A stretch of DNA of 64,000 nucleotides from DAOUKH01 sp965219875 (GCA_965219875.1 CBDCOW010000001.1:1178001-1242000); one strand, 5' to 3'. Counted from the first letter of the stretch, positions 1 through 9,009 are shown. Translations and numbers: made by a program. Notes: generated by a model from the letters alone, not told the origin.

Positions 1-615
1 GGCCCCGATGCCGATCGTGGGAACGTCGATACGCTCGGTAAGGGCCTTGGCGACGTAGACGGGAATCGATTCGAGGACGATGCAGAAAGCCCCCGCCTCT
101 TGGAGCGCCTTGGCGTCGTTGATGAGCTGCACCGCCGCTTTGGGGGTCTTCCCCTGGACGCGGAAGCCGCCGAGCTGGTTCACCGATTGCGGGGTCAGGC
201 CCAGATGCCCCACGACGGGGATCCCGGCCTCGACGATGCGCCGGACCGCCTCGGCGACGCGCTCGCCGCCTTCGAGCTTCACGGCCTGGCAGCCGCCCTC
301 CTGGATGAGGCGGCCCGCGTTCCGCAGCGCCTCGTCGGCGTTGACCTGGTACGACATGAACGGCATGTCGGCGATCACCATCGCCCGCGACGAGCCGCGG
401 ACCACGGCCTTCACGTGGTGGAGCATGTCCTCCATCGTGACCGGGGCCGTGGTGTCGTAGCCCAGCACGACCATGCCCAGGCTGTCGCCGACGAGAATCA
501 GGGGCACGCCCGCTTCGTCGACGATGCGCGCCGTCGGATAGTCGTAGGCGGTCAGCATCACGATCTTCTCGCCCGCCGCCTTCAGCTTCTTCACGTGGTC
601 TAGGGTGATTCTCAT
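1..615 (-). CDS. panB: 3-methyl-2-oxobutanoate hydroxymethyltransferase, C-terminus cut by window edge
   Basis: Transfers a hydroxymethyl group from methylene-tetrahydrofolate to 2-oxoisovalerate, giving ketopantoate, the first committed step of pantothenate synthesis. About 205 N-terminal residues are visible. They show the TIM-barrel start with the metal and substrate motif VGDSLGMVVLG, the VTMEDMLHHVKAV segment, the VKLEGG strand and GHLGLTPQSV. The ATG at 615 has a strong GGAGGAG Shine-Dalgarno site. The family is usually about 260-280 residues, so roughly a quarter lies beyond position 1. It follows panD on the same strand after 52 bases, which fits a pantothenate operon. Confidence 0.95.
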   Translation of the reverse strand, partial: MRITLDHVKKLKAAGEKIVMLTAYDYPTARIVDEAGVPLILVGDSLGMVVLGYDTTAPVTMEDMLHHVKAVVRGSSRAMVIADMPFMSYQVNADEALRNAGRLIQEGGCQAVKLEGGERVAEAVRRIVEAGIPVVGHLGLTPQSVNQLGGFRVQGKTPKAAVQLINDAKALQEAGAFCIVLESIPVYVAKALTERIDVPTIGIGA

Positions 616-667
616 AGTGCTCCTCCCCGTACGGTCCGCGCTTCTCTAGCCGTTGCGGTACCGGTGG

Positions 668-1042
668 TTACGAAGGGACTCCAACTCTGTCGCGATCACT
701 GATACGGACGATCCGATTCTCCTCGCCGAAGTAGACCAGCCGGGGCTTCAGGCTCCGCGCCGCCGCGGGCTCGACGGTGTGGTACGAAAGGACGATCACC
801 TTGTCGCCCTCGTGGACCAGACGCGCCGCGGCGCCGTTGATGCAGACATCGCCGGGCCGCCCTTCGATGCAATAGGTGCCGAGCCGCGCGCCGTTGTCGA
901 CGTCGAGCACGTGTACTTGCTCGTAGGGCAAAAGGTCGGCTGCTTTCATAAGCTCCGGGTCGAGGGTGATGCTGCCCTCGTAGTCTGTGTTGGCTTCCGT
1001 CACCGTAGCCCCGTGGAGCTTGCTTTTGAGCATCGTCCTCAC
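668..1042 (-). CDS. panD: aspartate 1-decarboxylase
   Basis: Makes beta-alanine from L-aspartate for pantothenate synthesis. The 124-residue proenzyme has the full family length. The self-cleavage site is visible as DYEGS, with Ser24 the predicted source of the pyruvoyl cofactor after cleavage between Gly23 and Ser24. Other family motifs are MLKSKLHGATVTEA at the N-terminus, then YCIEGRPGDVCINGAAARL and VIVLSYH. The start overlaps the stop of the DUF2520 gene by 4 bases, so translation is probably coupled. panB lies directly downstream. Confidence 0.96.
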   Translation of the reverse strand: MRTMLKSKLHGATVTEANTDYEGSITLDPELMKAADLLPYEQVHVLDVDNGARLGTYCIEGRPGDVCINGAAARLVHEGDKVIVLSYHTVEPAAARSLKPRLVYFGEENRIVRISDRDRVGVPS

Positions 1043-1935
1043 GGTTGGACCTCCCTAGTCCGCAGCGCGGCGTCGACCGCCCGCGCCGCGGCCTCGTCAA
1101 TCGATCCGTTGCGGCGCGCCATGTCCAGCGCCAGCAGGCCAAGCTCGCGGTACGCTCCCTCCAGCGTTGGGGCCCGCGAGCCGATTTCGTCCAAATGGCG
1201 GCGCACGACACCCGCGTCGCCGCGGGCGATGGGACCGGTCAGGCTGCCCCGCGCGCCAAGCCGTTCGATATTATCCACCGTCGATCGGAGCAGTGTCATC
1301 AGGCCGCGCTCCGCATCGCCAGGTTCGATGCCGATCCGTTCCCAGAGCGCGGCGGCCTGCTCGAACAGCGCGGCGACGTAATTGCACGCCAACACGCCGC
1401 CCACGTGGTAGAGCGCCTTGTCCTCCGCGCTCACCACGATGGGGCGGCAGCCCATCGCCTCGGCCATCGCTTGCAGCTCGGCGCGGAGGCCGCCCTCGGC
1501 CTCGATGGCGACGGTGACGCCCTCGAGCAGCCCCGCGGCAGGACGTTCCCCGGCCGGGGAGGTGAAGGTCTGCAGGGGATGGAAGGCCCCCGCCGCACCG
1601 CCCGCGCCACGTACCGGCGCGAGGACCGACGAGGGGAGACCGCCACTGCAATGTACGGCGCGATGTTCCGTGCCCCAGCGGACGCCCGCGGCGACGGCCC
1701 CGATGGCGTCGTCGGGCGTGGTGACGAAAACCATGTCGCACGCGTCGGCCACGGCCTGCGCGCTAGGCGCGGCGTCGGCACGCGGCGCACAGCGTTCCGC
1801 TATCCGCGCGGCGGACTCGGCGCTCCGGCTGTAGACCGCCGCGACGGTATAGCCCGCGCGCGTCAGCCCGTCGGCAAGCGCCGATCCGGCCCGGCCCGCG
1901 CCGATGAAACCGATCTTATTCCGCGTGGTGTTCAA
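1039..1935 (-). CDS. Rossmann-fold DUF2520 dehydrogenase-like protein in the pantothenate cluster
   Basis: A 298-residue protein with an N-terminal NAD(P)-binding Rossmann fold (IGFIGAGRAGSALADGL, with the GxGxxG at residues 12-17) and a helical C-terminal half typical of DUF2520 proteins, which resemble ketopantoate reductase and pyrroline-5-carboxylate reductase in layout. GGLPSS and FHPLQTF segments mark the family. The biochemical activity of DUF2520 proteins is not established as far as I know. It lies between a P1 peptidase gene and panD, with a 4-base overlap with panD. No canonical panE is visible here, so ketopantoate reduction is an attractive guess, but only a guess from context. 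Confidence 0.8.
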   Translation of the reverse strand: MNTTRNKIGFIGAGRAGSALADGLTRAGYTVAAVYSRSAESAARIAERCAPRADAAPSAQAVADACDMVFVTTPDDAIGAVAAGVRWGTEHRAVHCSGGLPSSVLAPVRGAGGAAGAFHPLQTFTSPAGERPAAGLLEGVTVAIEAEGGLRAELQAMAEAMGCRPIVVSAEDKALYHVGGVLACNYVAALFEQAAALWERIGIEPGDAERGLMTLLRSTVDNIERLGARGSLTGPIARGDAGVVRRHLDEIGSRAPTLEGAYRELGLLALDMARRNGSIDEAAARAVDAALRTREVQP

Positions 1936-1936
1936 G

Positions 1937-2920
1937 CTAGTCCAGGTCCTTGATCGCGGGGGTCTTGCCCGTGCTTTCGGCGAGCCGCGCCCCGCGCACG
2001 ATCGCCGCCGCCACCAGCTTCGCCGCTATGGCGCCGATGGCGGTCACGTTGCTCCGGCGCCCGCGCCGCCGGCGCGAGCCGTCCGCCTCCTCACCCGTCG
2101 CCAGGGCGAACACGACGTCGCCGTCCGACATGGTGTGCGCCGGACGCACGGCCATCGCCACGCCGTCCTGCGCCATGAGGGCGACGCGGTTGGTCTCCGC
2201 TTTGTTGAGCGCGGCGTTGGTGGCGACGACGCCGATGGTGGTATTCTCGCCCGCCGACTTTTTGGAGCGGCCCTTGCGAAGCTCTTCGATGGTGTCGAGG
2301 AAGCCGCCGCTCTCGTCGTCGCGGGGCCCGGCGACGACGGCGCCGTCCTTGTCGACGACCTCGCCGAAGGCGTTGACCGCCATCAGGGCTCCGACCACCG
2401 TGCCGTCGCCCATCACCGCCGATGCGCTTCCCAGGCCGCCCTTGACTGCGCCGGCGCGGCCGCGGGCCTTGCCCACGCTCGCGCCCGTTCCGGCACCCAC
2501 GGTCCCCTGCTCGACCGGCCCGCAGCCCGCGTTGACGCAGGCCTCGTAGCCGTGCTCGGCGCGGGGCCGGACGCTCCCGTCGCCAACGCCGAGATCGAAG
2601 AGCACCGCCCCGGCCACGATGGGGACGCGCCGCCGTCCGACGCGGAAGCCGGCGCCGCGCTCTTCCAAGAAGCGGACCACGCCGGACGCGGCGTCGAGGC
2701 CGAAGGCGCTCCCGCCGCTGAGTACGATGCCCTGCGCCTCTTGCACAAGGGCATCGGGGCGGAGGAGGTCGGTCTCGCGCGTTCCGGGCGCCGCGCCGCG
2801 TACGTCGACGCCGCCGACGGCGCCCTTGGCCGCGAGCACGACGGTGCAGCCGGTGCCGGCCCGCGCGTCGGTCCAGTGGCCCACGGAAATACCGGGGACG
2901 TCGGTTATGGCGTCATACAT
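1937..2920 (-). CDS. P1 (S58/DmpA-type) N-terminal nucleophile peptidase
   Basis: A member of the DmpA/BapA aminopeptidase family, self-processing hydrolases that act on N-terminal residues of peptides or beta-peptides. The ATG at 2920 gives a 327-residue protein that begins with the family signature ITDVPGISVGHWTDA. Upstream in-frame codons to 3079 are proline/arginine rich and look non-coding. The internal motif GENTTIGVVATNAAL holds the predicted processing site, where a Thr would become the N-terminal nucleophile of the beta chain. SGGSAFGLDAASGV is the conserved glycine-rich loop. It starts the operon that continues into DUF2520, panD and panB. Some family members cleave beta-alanyl peptides, which could matter beside panD, but this is conjecture. 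Confidence 0.88.
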   Translation of the reverse strand: MYDAITDVPGISVGHWTDARAGTGCTVVLAAKGAVGGVDVRGAAPGTRETDLLRPDALVQEAQGIVLSGGSAFGLDAASGVVRFLEERGAGFRVGRRRVPIVAGAVLFDLGVGDGSVRPRAEHGYEACVNAGCGPVEQGTVGAGTGASVGKARGRAGAVKGGLGSASAVMGDGTVVGALMAVNAFGEVVDKDGAVVAGPRDDESGGFLDTIEELRKGRSKKSAGENTTIGVVATNAALNKAETNRVALMAQDGVAMAVRPAHTMSDGDVVFALATGEEADGSRRRRGRRSNVTAIGAIAAKLVAAAIVRGARLAESTGKTPAIKDLD

Positions 2921-3443
2921 TGCAAGCGGAACCGGCGAAAGGGTGAGGATGCGAGGGTTGCCGGGGTGCGCGGGCGCGGAGCGTGACGCTCCAAAGCGAG
3001 GAGAAGGTCGCTCAAGCGAGCGCTCGACGGGGCGGAAAATCGAACCATGGTTCCGTCTCGGTCGTGGCTGGCGATCCAAGCGGCTCTGCGTACGTTTTGC
3101 GCCTTGTTTCGCTGGCCGCCCTTGTGGGGTCGGCTGCGAGGCGCACTCACTATAGCAACGGCGTCAAGCGCCTCACAATTGGGGGCGATACGCCCTGCTG
3201 GGCCCACGCGCGCCTAGCGGCGCGTGCCCTCTCTCAGGCTCCCCCCACAGGAGACGTTTGCGTAACCGGTGTGACTGACCGCGAGGGTGGCGGACTTCGA
3301 TAACCCGCGGTGGTTGCGAGGCGGCCCCTCATCTCAATCTTCTCCCGTTGGGAGAAGAGGCAAGATTTCCCGGCCCCACCCATGCTTGAGCCCGCGGGCG
3401 GGTTGCGTAAAGGTCTCTAGGGGGAGAGAGGCTTGTGGAGAGG
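2921..3443. other. gene-free gap with interspersed repeat modules
   Basis: No convincing gene in this 520-base stretch. The left part is upstream of the P1 peptidase and probably holds its promoter, although I see no clear hexamers. The right part from about 3208 carries two copies of modules of the interspersed repeat family found elsewhere in the window. Confidence 0.6.
3208..3436. repeat. interspersed GC-rich repeat modules
   Basis: Two modules are recognisable. From 3208 a palindromic piece (CGCGCC TAGC GGCGCG) is followed by TGCCCTCTCTCA. This is nearly identical to a block at 17413-17440 and, inverted, to blocks near 17640 and 49310. A second module, GGGTTGCGTAAAGGTCTC at about 3401-3419, recurs near 17698 and 18187, and a reversed version lies at 3250-3266. 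The pieces form short hairpins of the CTCCC/GGGAG type. I infer a dispersed, non-coding repeat family. Confidence 0.6.
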
Positions 3444-3989
3444 CTAAAGGGGCTCGGGCTCGATGAGGCCGTAGTCGCCGCCGGCGCGGCGGTAGACGAC
3501 GTTGTGCGTTCCCGTCTCTTCGTTGATGAAGAGGAAGAAGCTGTGGCCGAGGAGCTCCATCTCGTCGATGGCGTCTTCCGCCGGCATCGGCTTCATCTCG
3601 AAGCGCTTGCGGCGCACGACCGCCCCTACCGGCTCTTCGTCGATCGAGAGTTCGGGGGCGAGCACTTCCGCAGCCTTGCCGCCCGAGCGCCGCTTGCTCA
3701 CCCGCGTCTTGAACCGCCGGGCCTGACGACGCAGGGCGTCTGCCGCCGAGTCGATGGCGGTGTAGTGGTCCGATGACCGCTCCTGAGCGCGGAGCACGAC
3801 GCCGCTCCCGTTGATCGTCACCTCGACGATGCAGCGGTCCGAGGCCGACTTCGTCTGCTCGCGGCGCAGCTCCACCCGTGCCAACTGCGCCTTGGGGAGG
3901 TAACGGTCGAGCTTCGACACCTTCTCCTCCGCGTAGTCGTAGAGGCGTTCGGGAATGTGGAAATGCTTGCCGGCGATTTGGATGTCCAA
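3444..3989 (-). CDS. hpf: ribosome hibernation promoting factor, long form
   Basis: Binds the decoding centre of idle 30S subunits and promotes formation of inactive 100S ribosomes. The 181-residue protein has the two-domain long form: an S30AE fold (residues 1-105, MDIQIAGKHFHIPERLYDYA, then basic helices) and a C-terminal dimerisation domain (about 120-181, IDEMELLGHSFFLFINEETG and a VVYRRAGGDYGLIEP ending). The start is a TTG at 3989 with a GAGGA Shine-Dalgarno site about eight bases upstream. It follows comF on the same strand with a 74-base gap. Confidence 0.93.
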   Translation of the reverse strand: MDIQIAGKHFHIPERLYDYAEEKVSKLDRYLPKAQLARVELRREQTKSASDRCIVEVTINGSGVVLRAQERSSDHYTAIDSAADALRRQARRFKTRVSKRRSGGKAAEVLAPELSIDEEPVGAVVRRKRFEMKPMPAEDAIDEMELLGHSFFLFINEETGTHNVVYRRAGGDYGLIEPEPL

Positions 3990-4063
3990 GGGGGGTCCTC
4001 GGTGTGTGCGTGGGTGAAGCTAAATCGTACCCCGGCGCCGGTTAGCGGGCAAGAGAGCGCGGC

Positions 4064-4744
4064 CTAGGCGCGAGGGCCCGGCTCGCGGGCGAAGGTGAGC
4101 GCGGCGACCCGCGCCGCTCCGGCGCGCAGCAGCGCGTCGGCGCAGGCGGCAAGGGTCGAGCCCGTGGTGCAGACGTCGTCGATCAGTAGCACGTCGGCAC
4201 CCGCCGCTTCGGGCGCGGCTTGGAAGGCCCCGCGCACCGCGGCGAGCCGCGCGTCGACCGACCTCGCCTGCGCTTGCGGCGGCGCCGCTTGCGTCCGGCT
4301 CAGCAGGCGCGCCGCCAGCGGCTGCCCCGCCCGGCGGCCTACTTCCTTCGCCAACAGCTCGGCCTGGTTGTAGCCGCGTTCGCGGAGTCGCGACCGGTGC
4401 AGCGGGATGGGCGCGACGACCATCGACGCCGAACGTTGGGGCAGGCGCGCCGCCATGAGTCTCCCCAATGGCGGGGCCAGGGCCGTCACGCCCTGGTACT
4501 TGAGTTGGTGGACGGCCTTGCGCGCCGCGCCCTCGAAGCGGTAGACGGCGTGCGCTTCGATCGCGGCGGCGCCCGCGCCGATCTCGAAGGCCGAGGGTTC
4601 CGGCTCGACGGCGGCGAGGCAGGTGGGGCACATGTAGGCGCCCTCCTCGCCGCACTCGACGCACCGGGGAGTGAAGACGAGGTCGAGCACGCCCTCGCGC
4701 ACCGATTCGATCCCGTGTCCGAGTCTTCGCAGCAGCGGCGTCAT
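4064..4744 (-). CDS. ComF-family phosphoribosyltransferase-like protein
   Basis: A 226-residue ComF-type protein. The N-terminal zinc knuckle is visible as CVECG..CPTC (residues 28-41). The C-terminal half is a PRTase fold with the PRPP-binding loop VLLIDDVCTTGST and the ComF signatures APIPLHRSRLRERGYNQAE and FRRT-like SRTQAAPPQAQ. In naturally competent bacteria ComF supports handling of incoming single-stranded DNA; in others its role is unclear. No other competence gene is in the window. It probably shares an operon with hpf and is divergent from the HAD gene. Confidence 0.9.
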   Translation of the reverse strand: MTPLLRRLGHGIESVREGVLDLVFTPRCVECGEEGAYMCPTCLAAVEPEPSAFEIGAGAAAIEAHAVYRFEGAARKAVHQLKYQGVTALAPPLGRLMAARLPQRSASMVVAPIPLHRSRLRERGYNQAELLAKEVGRRAGQPLAARLLSRTQAAPPQAQARSVDARLAAVRGAFQAAPEAAGADVLLIDDVCTTGSTLAACADALLRAGAARVAALTFAREPGPRA

Positions 4745-4785
4745 GCGCGGGCCGCTTCTTTCGACTGAAGCGGCGCTCCCCTATG

Positions 4786-4810
4786 CTAGAATCACCGGCG
4801 CCAATTCTAG
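4786..4810. promoter_or_regulatory. inverted repeat overlapping a -10-like box between comF and the HAD gene
   Basis: Seven-base perfect arms, CTAGAAT and ATTCTAG, are separated by 11 bases. The left arm contains TAGAAT (4787-4792), a plausible -10 element for the plus-strand HAD gene that starts at 4838. No good -35 box is seen. It could be an operator for the divergent pair or a hairpin in the leader. Confidence 0.35.
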
Positions 4811-4837
4811 GCGCACTCCGGGACTGCTTCAAATCAA

Positions 4838-5545
4838 ATGATCAAGGCCGTCTTTTTCGACGTGTACAACACGCTGGGGCGCTTTCATCCGCCCCGCGAG
4901 GAAATCCAGATCGCCGCCGCGAGGGAGTACGGCCTCGAACTGACGCCGCGGGGCATCGCCGAGGGTTATGCCATAGCCGACGCCTTCATGACGCGCCAGA
5001 ACGCCCGGGGGCACATCCAGGGCATGACACCGGAGGCCCGCCTAGACTTCTTCGCCGAGTACGAGCGCCTTATCCTGGAGGGCGCGGGCGCCGACGTCCC
5101 GGTCGGTCAGGCCAAGGAAATCTGGCAGAAGGTCCGCGCCGTGCCGTCCATCCTGAAGGCCTACGACGACGTCGAGCCGGTCCTCGCCGGCCTGAAGGGG
5201 CGCGGGCTCACCGTCGGCCTCATCTCGAACATCTTCCAAGACCTCGACGTCATCGCCGACAACATGGGCATCGCGCCCTACGTGGACTGCAAGATCCGGT
5301 CGAAAGACGTGGGGGCCGCGAAGCCTCACGCTCCGATCTTCGAGGCCGCGCTCCGGGCGGCGAAGGTGAAGCCCGCCGAGGCCGTCCACGTCGGCGATCA
5401 GTACGACGGCGACGTGGTCGGGGCGCGCAACGCCGGCATGGGGGCGGTGCTTCTCGACCGCGAATGGCTCCACGCCAAGCACGATGACGTAACCCGCATC
5501 CGCGGTCTCGCCGAGCTGCCCGCCGTCCTCGACGCCTGGGGCTAG
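4838..5545 (+). CDS. HAD-superfamily hydrolase
   Basis: A 235-residue haloacid dehalogenase-like hydrolase. Motif I is FFDVYNTLG with Asp8 as predicted nucleophile. The DxYxT form resembles L-2-haloacid dehalogenases and some phosphatases. Motif II is VGLISNIF, motif III the lysine in AAKPH, and motif IV HVGDQYDGDVVGARNAG. A helical cap lies between residues 15 and 100. The substrate cannot be told from sequence. It is divergent from comF, and its stop shares the CTAG tetranucleotide with the stop of mfd on the other strand, so the two genes are packed tail to tail. Confidence 0.88.
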   Translation: MIKAVFFDVYNTLGRFHPPREEIQIAAAREYGLELTPRGIAEGYAIADAFMTRQNARGHIQGMTPEARLDFFAEYERLILEGAGADVPVGQAKEIWQKVRAVPSILKAYDDVEPVLAGLKGRGLTVGLISNIFQDLDVIADNMGIAPYVDCKIRSKDVGAAKPHAPIFEAALRAAKVKPAEAVHVGDQYDGDVVGARNAGMGAVLLDREWLHAKHDDVTRIRGLAELPAVLDAWG

Positions 5546-8500
5546 ACCGCCGGCCCCGCGGCGCCGGCCTGGGTGAGCATCCGCTCGAGTACGTTGCGCC
5601 AGCCCTTGCCGAGCCGTTTGATGTCGAGGCGGACGCGGGTGTTGCCGACGCGGACGCCGTCGCCGTAGGGGCGCTGGACTCCCAGGATGCCCGTCCAGGT
5701 ACGTTCGTCGCCGGCGAGGACGAGCTCGCCCGACCGCTCGGAGACGCTGATCACGCCGGCCTTCGTGGCCAGCAGCTTGACCTTCAGCATGAAGAGCAGG
5801 TTCTCCGTCTCCTCGGGCATTTCACCGTAGCGGTCGCGCAACTCCTCGGCGAGGCGGTCCACGTCCGTCGGCTCGCGGAGCGCCGTCATGCGCTGGTAGA
5901 GGGCGAGCCGCGCCGGCAGGTCGGTGACGTAGTCGTTGGGGAGGTGTGCCGGGGCTGGCAGGTCGATGGACGCCTGAGCGCGCTTCGGCGGCGGCGGGGG
6001 CTTGCCCTCGTAGCCGGCCCGCATCTCCTCGACGGTCTCGCCGAGCAACCGCACGTAGAGGTCGAAGCCCACGGCCGCGATGTGGCCGTGCTGCTCGACG
6101 CCGAGGATGTTCCCCGCGCCGCGGATCTCCAGGTCCTTCATCGCGATGCGGAAGCCGGCGCCGAGCTCGGTCGCCGAAAGGATGGTCTTCAGCCGCCGCT
6201 CCGCCGTCTCCTTCAGCTTCTTGTCGGGGTGGAAGAAGAAATAAGCGTAGGCGCGGTTCGCCCCCCGGCCGACGCGGCCTCGAAGCTGGTAGAGCTGCGC
6301 CAGCCCCATCCGGTCGGCGTCGTTGACGATCAAGGTGTTCACGTTGGGCATGTCCAGACCCGACTCGATGATCGTGGTGGTGACCAGGACGTCGGCCTCG
6401 TGGCGTTGGAAGGCGAGCATCACGCTTTCGAGCTGCTGCTCGGGCATTTGGCCGTGGGCCACGAGCACCCGCGCCTCGGGGACCAGCTTCCGCAGGCGTT
6501 CGGCGACGATGCCGATGTTGTAGACGCGATTGTGGACGAGGAAGACCTGCCCGCCGCGCTCCATCTCGCGTAGGACGGCCTCGCGCATCGTCGGCCCGTC
6601 CCGTGGCGATACGTAGGTCTTGATGGGCAGGCGCTCCTCGGGCGGCGTCTCCATGACGCTCATGTCCCGCACCCCCGCCAATGACATATAGAGCGTGCGG
6701 GGGATCGGCGTCGCGCTCATGGAGAGCACGTCCACCTCTTTGCGCAGCTGCTTCAGCCGTTCCTTGTGGCCGACTCCGAAGCGCTGCTCCTCGTCGATCA
6801 CCACCAGGCCCAGGTCTTTGAAGGCGACGTCCTTTTGGAGCAGGCGGTGGGTGCCGATCACGATGTCCACGCCGCCCGACTGAAGCTCGGCCGTGATCGC
6901 CGCCTGCTCCTTGGCGGAACGGAAGCGGCTCAACATCTCGACCTTGACGGGGAAGGGGGCGAGCCGCTGGGAGAAGGTCTCGAGGTGCTGGAGCGCCAGC
7001 ACCGTCGTCGGCACGAGAATCGCCGTCTGGGTCCCCTCCATCACCGCCTTGAACGCCGCCCGCAGCGCCACCTCCGTCTTGCCGTAGCCCACATCGCCGG
7101 TGATCACCCGGTCCATGGGCTTGGGGCTCTCCATGTCCTCTTTCACTTCGTCGATGGCGCGCTGCTGGTCCGGCGTCTCGACGTAGGGGAAGGAGGCTTC
7201 GAGCTCTTGCTGCCACGGCGTATCCGGGCCGAAGGGGCGGCCCGAGGCCACCTCCCGCGAGGCGTAGAGATCGAGCAAGTCGCGCGCCACCGCCGCCGCC
7301 GAGGCCTTGACCCGCGCCTTGACCCGGTTCCATTCCTGTGTGCCGAGGCGGGTCAGCGACGGCGTCCGCTCCCCCGATCCGAGGTACGGCCCCACGCGGT
7401 CGATTTGGTCCATCGGCACGAGGAGCCGGTCGCGCTGGGCGTACTCCAGCACGAGGTATTCGCGCTCTCGCTCCTCCGTCTTGCGCAGCATCACGCCGGC
7501 GAACCTGCCGATGCCGTGATCGATGTGCACCACGTAGTCGCCCGGCGTGAGCTCGGAGAGGAAGGACTGGCGGAGCGCCGCCCGCTTTCGGCGGTAGCGC
7601 CTTTGCTTGGAGAGGCCGAATATCTCGGCGTCGGTCAGCACAGCCGTCTGAGCGCCGTCGAGCGCCCACCCCTCGGCAAGCGAGCCGTGCACGAGGGTCA
7701 CCGATCCTAGCGGCGGCAGGTCTGGCAGGCTTTCGGAGGGAGTGGCGGTGACGCCGGCTTCCTCCAAGAGCTCGCTCAGACGGGGCGCCTGCTGGCTGAC
7801 CAGCACGAGGCGGCGGCCCTCGCCGCGCATCCGCGGAGCGTCCTCGAGGAGCGCCCGCGTGCGCCCTGAATAGCTCGGCGGCGGGGTGAAGGGCCACGCG
7901 GCATCGTCGGCGCCGAACGGCTCGAACGTAAGCACGGCGCCGTGCTGCACCGGCGCACGGATATCGTCGAGGGACGCGTACGGCGCGGGCAGCGCGGCGG
8001 GTAGCTCGCCCCGCGACGCGAGGCGCTCACGCAGCTCGACGGCCTGGGCGTGGACTTCGTCCAAGGCGTCGCCGATCCGCCGGGGATTGTCGAGCACGAC
8101 GATGCCGCCCTTGGGGAGGTGCGCGGTGGCGGGCCGCCGCGCCGCCAGCCCGCGGTAGAAGTCCTGCTCGTCGAACGGCTCGCCGGCGGCGAGCTTCTCC
8201 AAGTCGGCCTCGACGCGTTCGCGTGACTCCTCGGCGAGGTCCGCCGTATCGAGGCGCGGGGGCCGGTCGTCTTCGGGTGGAAGCTCCGTCGCCGGCGTGA
8301 TCGTCACCGATTGCACGGGGTCCAACGAGCGCTGCGACTCCGGATCGAAGAAGCGGATGGCGTCGATGGTGTCGCCGAAGAGATCGATCCGCACGGGGCG
8401 CTCCGACGACGGCGGGAAGATGTCGAGTATCCCGCCCCGGCGGCTCACGTCGCCGGGGACTTCCACCGCCGGCTCCACGCGGTAGCCCATGCTCGTCCAA

Positions 8501-8994
8501 CGGCGCAGCGCCTGCATGGGGTCGAGCCGGCCGCCGCGGCGGATGGTGTGCGTCAGCCCCGCCATGTGCTTGGGGTCCAGGGTCTTCGACGCGAAAGCGT
8601 AGGCCGACCCGATAAGCAGCGGTGGCACGCTCCCGTCTCGACCCGATTCGGCGGATGCGCCCAGTGTCCACAGGGCCGCCAAGCGTTGGGAGACGGTGCT
8701 GCGATCGGACGCCAGCCGCTCGTAGGGGGTGGAGTCGAGCTCGGGGAGCACGTAGGCCGGGGCGTCCTCGCCCGCGTAGGCCAGCGTCTGCTCGTGGAGG
8801 AGCCGCGCCGTCTCCGCGCGGGCCACGATGACCGCCATCGGACGCCGCAGGCGCCGCCACAGCGCGGCGAGGAGCAGGGGCTTGGCGGCGTCGATCATGC
8901 CCGCCGACGCCTCACCCCCCGCGGCCAGCCGCTCGGCGAGGCCGTCGAAGCCGGGCGCGGTCTCCGCCAGTTCGAGCAGTCCGTGCAGGGCCAT
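5542..8994 (-). CDS. mfd: transcription-repair coupling factor
   Basis: DNA translocase that removes RNA polymerase stalled at lesions and recruits the UvrABC excision system. The 1150 residues match the family. The N-terminal UvrB-homology module has RRGGILDIFPPSSERPVRID. The RNA polymerase interaction (CarD-like) domain lies near residue 480 (ELTPGDYVVHIDHGIGRF). Superfamily 2 helicase motifs follow, with Walker A GDVGYGKTEVALRA near 630, the DEEQ box and QLRGRVGRG. The TRCF C-terminal domain ends the protein. It is transcribed divergently from proB. Confidence 0.97.
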   Translation of the reverse strand: MALHGLLELAETAPGFDGLAERLAAGGEASAGMIDAAKPLLLAALWRRLRRPMAVIVARAETARLLHEQTLAYAGEDAPAYVLPELDSTPYERLASDRSTVSQRLAALWTLGASAESGRDGSVPPLLIGSAYAFASKTLDPKHMAGLTHTIRRGGRLDPMQALRRWTSMGYRVEPAVEVPGDVSRRGGILDIFPPSSERPVRIDLFGDTIDAIRFFDPESQRSLDPVQSVTITPATELPPEDDRPPRLDTADLAEESRERVEADLEKLAAGEPFDEQDFYRGLAARRPATAHLPKGGIVVLDNPRRIGDALDEVHAQAVELRERLASRGELPAALPAPYASLDDIRAPVQHGAVLTFEPFGADDAAWPFTPPPSYSGRTRALLEDAPRMRGEGRRLVLVSQQAPRLSELLEEAGVTATPSESLPDLPPLGSVTLVHGSLAEGWALDGAQTAVLTDAEIFGLSKQRRYRRKRAALRQSFLSELTPGDYVVHIDHGIGRFAGVMLRKTEEREREYLVLEYAQRDRLLVPMDQIDRVGPYLGSGERTPSLTRLGTQEWNRVKARVKASAAAVARDLLDLYASREVASGRPFGPDTPWQQELEASFPYVETPDQQRAIDEVKEDMESPKPMDRVITGDVGYGKTEVALRAAFKAVMEGTQTAILVPTTVLALQHLETFSQRLAPFPVKVEMLSRFRSAKEQAAITAELQSGGVDIVIGTHRLLQKDVAFKDLGLVVIDEEQRFGVGHKERLKQLRKEVDVLSMSATPIPRTLYMSLAGVRDMSVMETPPEERLPIKTYVSPRDGPTMREAVLREMERGGQVFLVHNRVYNIGIVAERLRKLVPEARVLVAHGQMPEQQLESVMLAFQRHEADVLVTTTIIESGLDMPNVNTLIVNDADRMGLAQLYQLRGRVGRGANRAYAYFFFHPDKKLKETAERRLKTILSATELGAGFRIAMKDLEIRGAGNILGVEQHGHIAAVGFDLYVRLLGETVEEMRAGYEGKPPPPPKRAQASIDLPAPAHLPNDYVTDLPARLALYQRMTALREPTDVDRLAEELRDRYGEMPEETENLLFMLKVKLLATKAGVISVSERSGELVLAGDERTWTGILGVQRPYGDGVRVGNTRVRLDIKRLGKGWRNVLERMLTQAGAAGPAV

Positions 8995-9009
8995 TGGCCG
9001 TTTATTCCC

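Noticed and set aside
2921..3079. N-terminal extension of the P1 peptidase to 3079
   Set aside because: The added 53 residues are Arg/Pro-rich and not family-like; the family opening begins at the ATG at 2920.
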